Source: Hydrogenothermaceae bacterium (GTDB taxonomy: Bacteria > Aquificota > Aquificia > Aquificales > Hydrogenothermaceae). From it: a stretch of 6,412 nt of DNA. The notes under the pieces are model-generated. The model made no database searches, was not told the origin of the DNA, and was given only the letters and a program-made list of their open reading frames with translations. Positions 6,206-6,412 of the stretch are shown here, one piece after another; position 1 is the first letter of the stretch; the number at the start of each line of letters is the position of its first letter. The translations under genes were made by a program, and so were the position numbers. Location: NCBI GenBank assembly GCA_026985705.1, contig JALSPY010000294.1, forward strand, positions 1 through 6,412, written 5' to 3'.

Positions 6206-6212
6206 TCCTCTT
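6192..6212. terminator. Bidirectional terminator hairpin spanning two convergent stop codons
   Basis: AAGAGGAT (6192-6199) and ATCCTCTT (6205-6212) form a perfect 8-bp stem with a 5-nt loop. Rightward it is followed by a pyrimidine-rich CTTTCTCTTCTTG, leftward by TTTTAAAATTTTTAAT. Both flanks are U-rich in the transcript leaving the stem, so one hairpin could end transcription in both directions. The stop codons of the aldolase and of the convergent membrane protein gene lie in and beside the loop. Confidence 0.6.
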
Positions 6213-6412
6213 CTTTCTCTTCTTGTTTGTAATGTTTATCTTCTTCTTTATCTACATCTCCATTATTATTAGATTTATTTAACTGTTCAGTCATCACAGG
6301 TTTTACACCAACTCCAAATTCATAAACCAACTTACCCCCAATTCTACCTTGCAACCCAACAACAGAGATTACTATAAATCCCACCAATAGATAAATTCCC
6401 ATTAATCTAATA
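6202..6412 (-). CDS. DUF2231-like membrane protein, C-terminal part (5' end outside window)
   Basis: The frame is open to the window edge, so the ATG at 6400-6402 is probably internal and the gene starts further right. The visible 69 or so residues show the end of a hydrophobic helix (GIYLLVGFIVISVVGLQG), then GRIGGKLVYEFGVGV, which matches the conserved C-terminal G-x-GG-x-LVY-x-x-GVGV signature I associate with DUF2231 (predicted small membrane proteins of unknown function). A hydrophilic tail of about 30 residues follows, dominated by Glu, Asp, Lys and Asn and ending EEKEED. The gene converges on the aldolase gene, with the two stop codons overlapping by 4 nt. The family call rests on one motif recalled from memory. 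No function is known. Confidence 0.6.
   Translation of the reverse strand, partial: IRLMGIYLLVGFIVISVVGLQGRIGGKLVYEFGVGVKPVMTEQLNKSNNNGDVDKEEDKHYKQEEKEED

Overview
The window is about 70% A+T and encodes Lys/Glu/Ile-rich proteins. Its repertoire mixes ordinary bacterial genes (panD, a long-chain polyprenyl diphosphate synthase, a YggS-type PLP protein, metF, corA) with an archaeal-looking DhnA-family aldolase and an STT3/PglB-type oligosaccharyltransferase. This mix suggests a thermophilic bacterium of the Aquificota, perhaps a low-GC Hydrogenothermaceae member such as Sulfurihydrogenibium. That placement is an inference from composition and gene content. There is no rRNA or other taxonomic marker in the window.

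Layout. Two gene groups diverge from an 85-bp AT-rich gap at 3180-3264. Leftward (minus strand) run yggS (2481-3179), a trans-polyprenyl diphosphate synthase (1460-2422), panD (1042-1458) and the N-terminal 328 residues of an STT3/PglB-like oligosaccharyltransferase (984 to beyond base 1). panD follows the synthase by one base. An AU-rich hairpin with a T-run overlaps the yggS stop codon and may separate or attenuate yggS from the rest. Rightward (plus strand) run a 77-residue two-helix membrane protein (3265-3498), metF (3485-4357, overlapping it by 14 nt), corA (4370-5341) and a DhnA-family class I aldolase resembling archaeal ADH synthase (5399-6205, TTG start). The right end holds the C-terminus of a DUF2231-like membrane protein on the minus strand. 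Its stop codon overlaps the aldolase stop by 4 nt inside an 8-bp hairpin that looks like a shared two-way terminator.

How the genes relate. The genes are mostly housekeeping: pantothenate/CoA precursor supply (panD), isoprenoid side chains (polyprenyl synthase), PLP homeostasis (YggS), methyl-folate supply for methionine (MetF), Mg2+/Co2+ transport (CorA), and either aromatic precursor or sugar aldol chemistry (aldolase). The oligosaccharyltransferase stands out: all four carboxylates expected to bind its metal are visible. Apart from strand and spacing, I see no sign that these genes form one dedicated pathway.

No mobile element, CRISPR array, tRNA, rRNA or riboswitch was recognised. I do not see an obviously new multi-gene system. 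The best leads are the bacterial oligosaccharyltransferase, the small membrane protein coupled to metF, the aldolase's uncertain substrate, and the two stop-codon hairpins.
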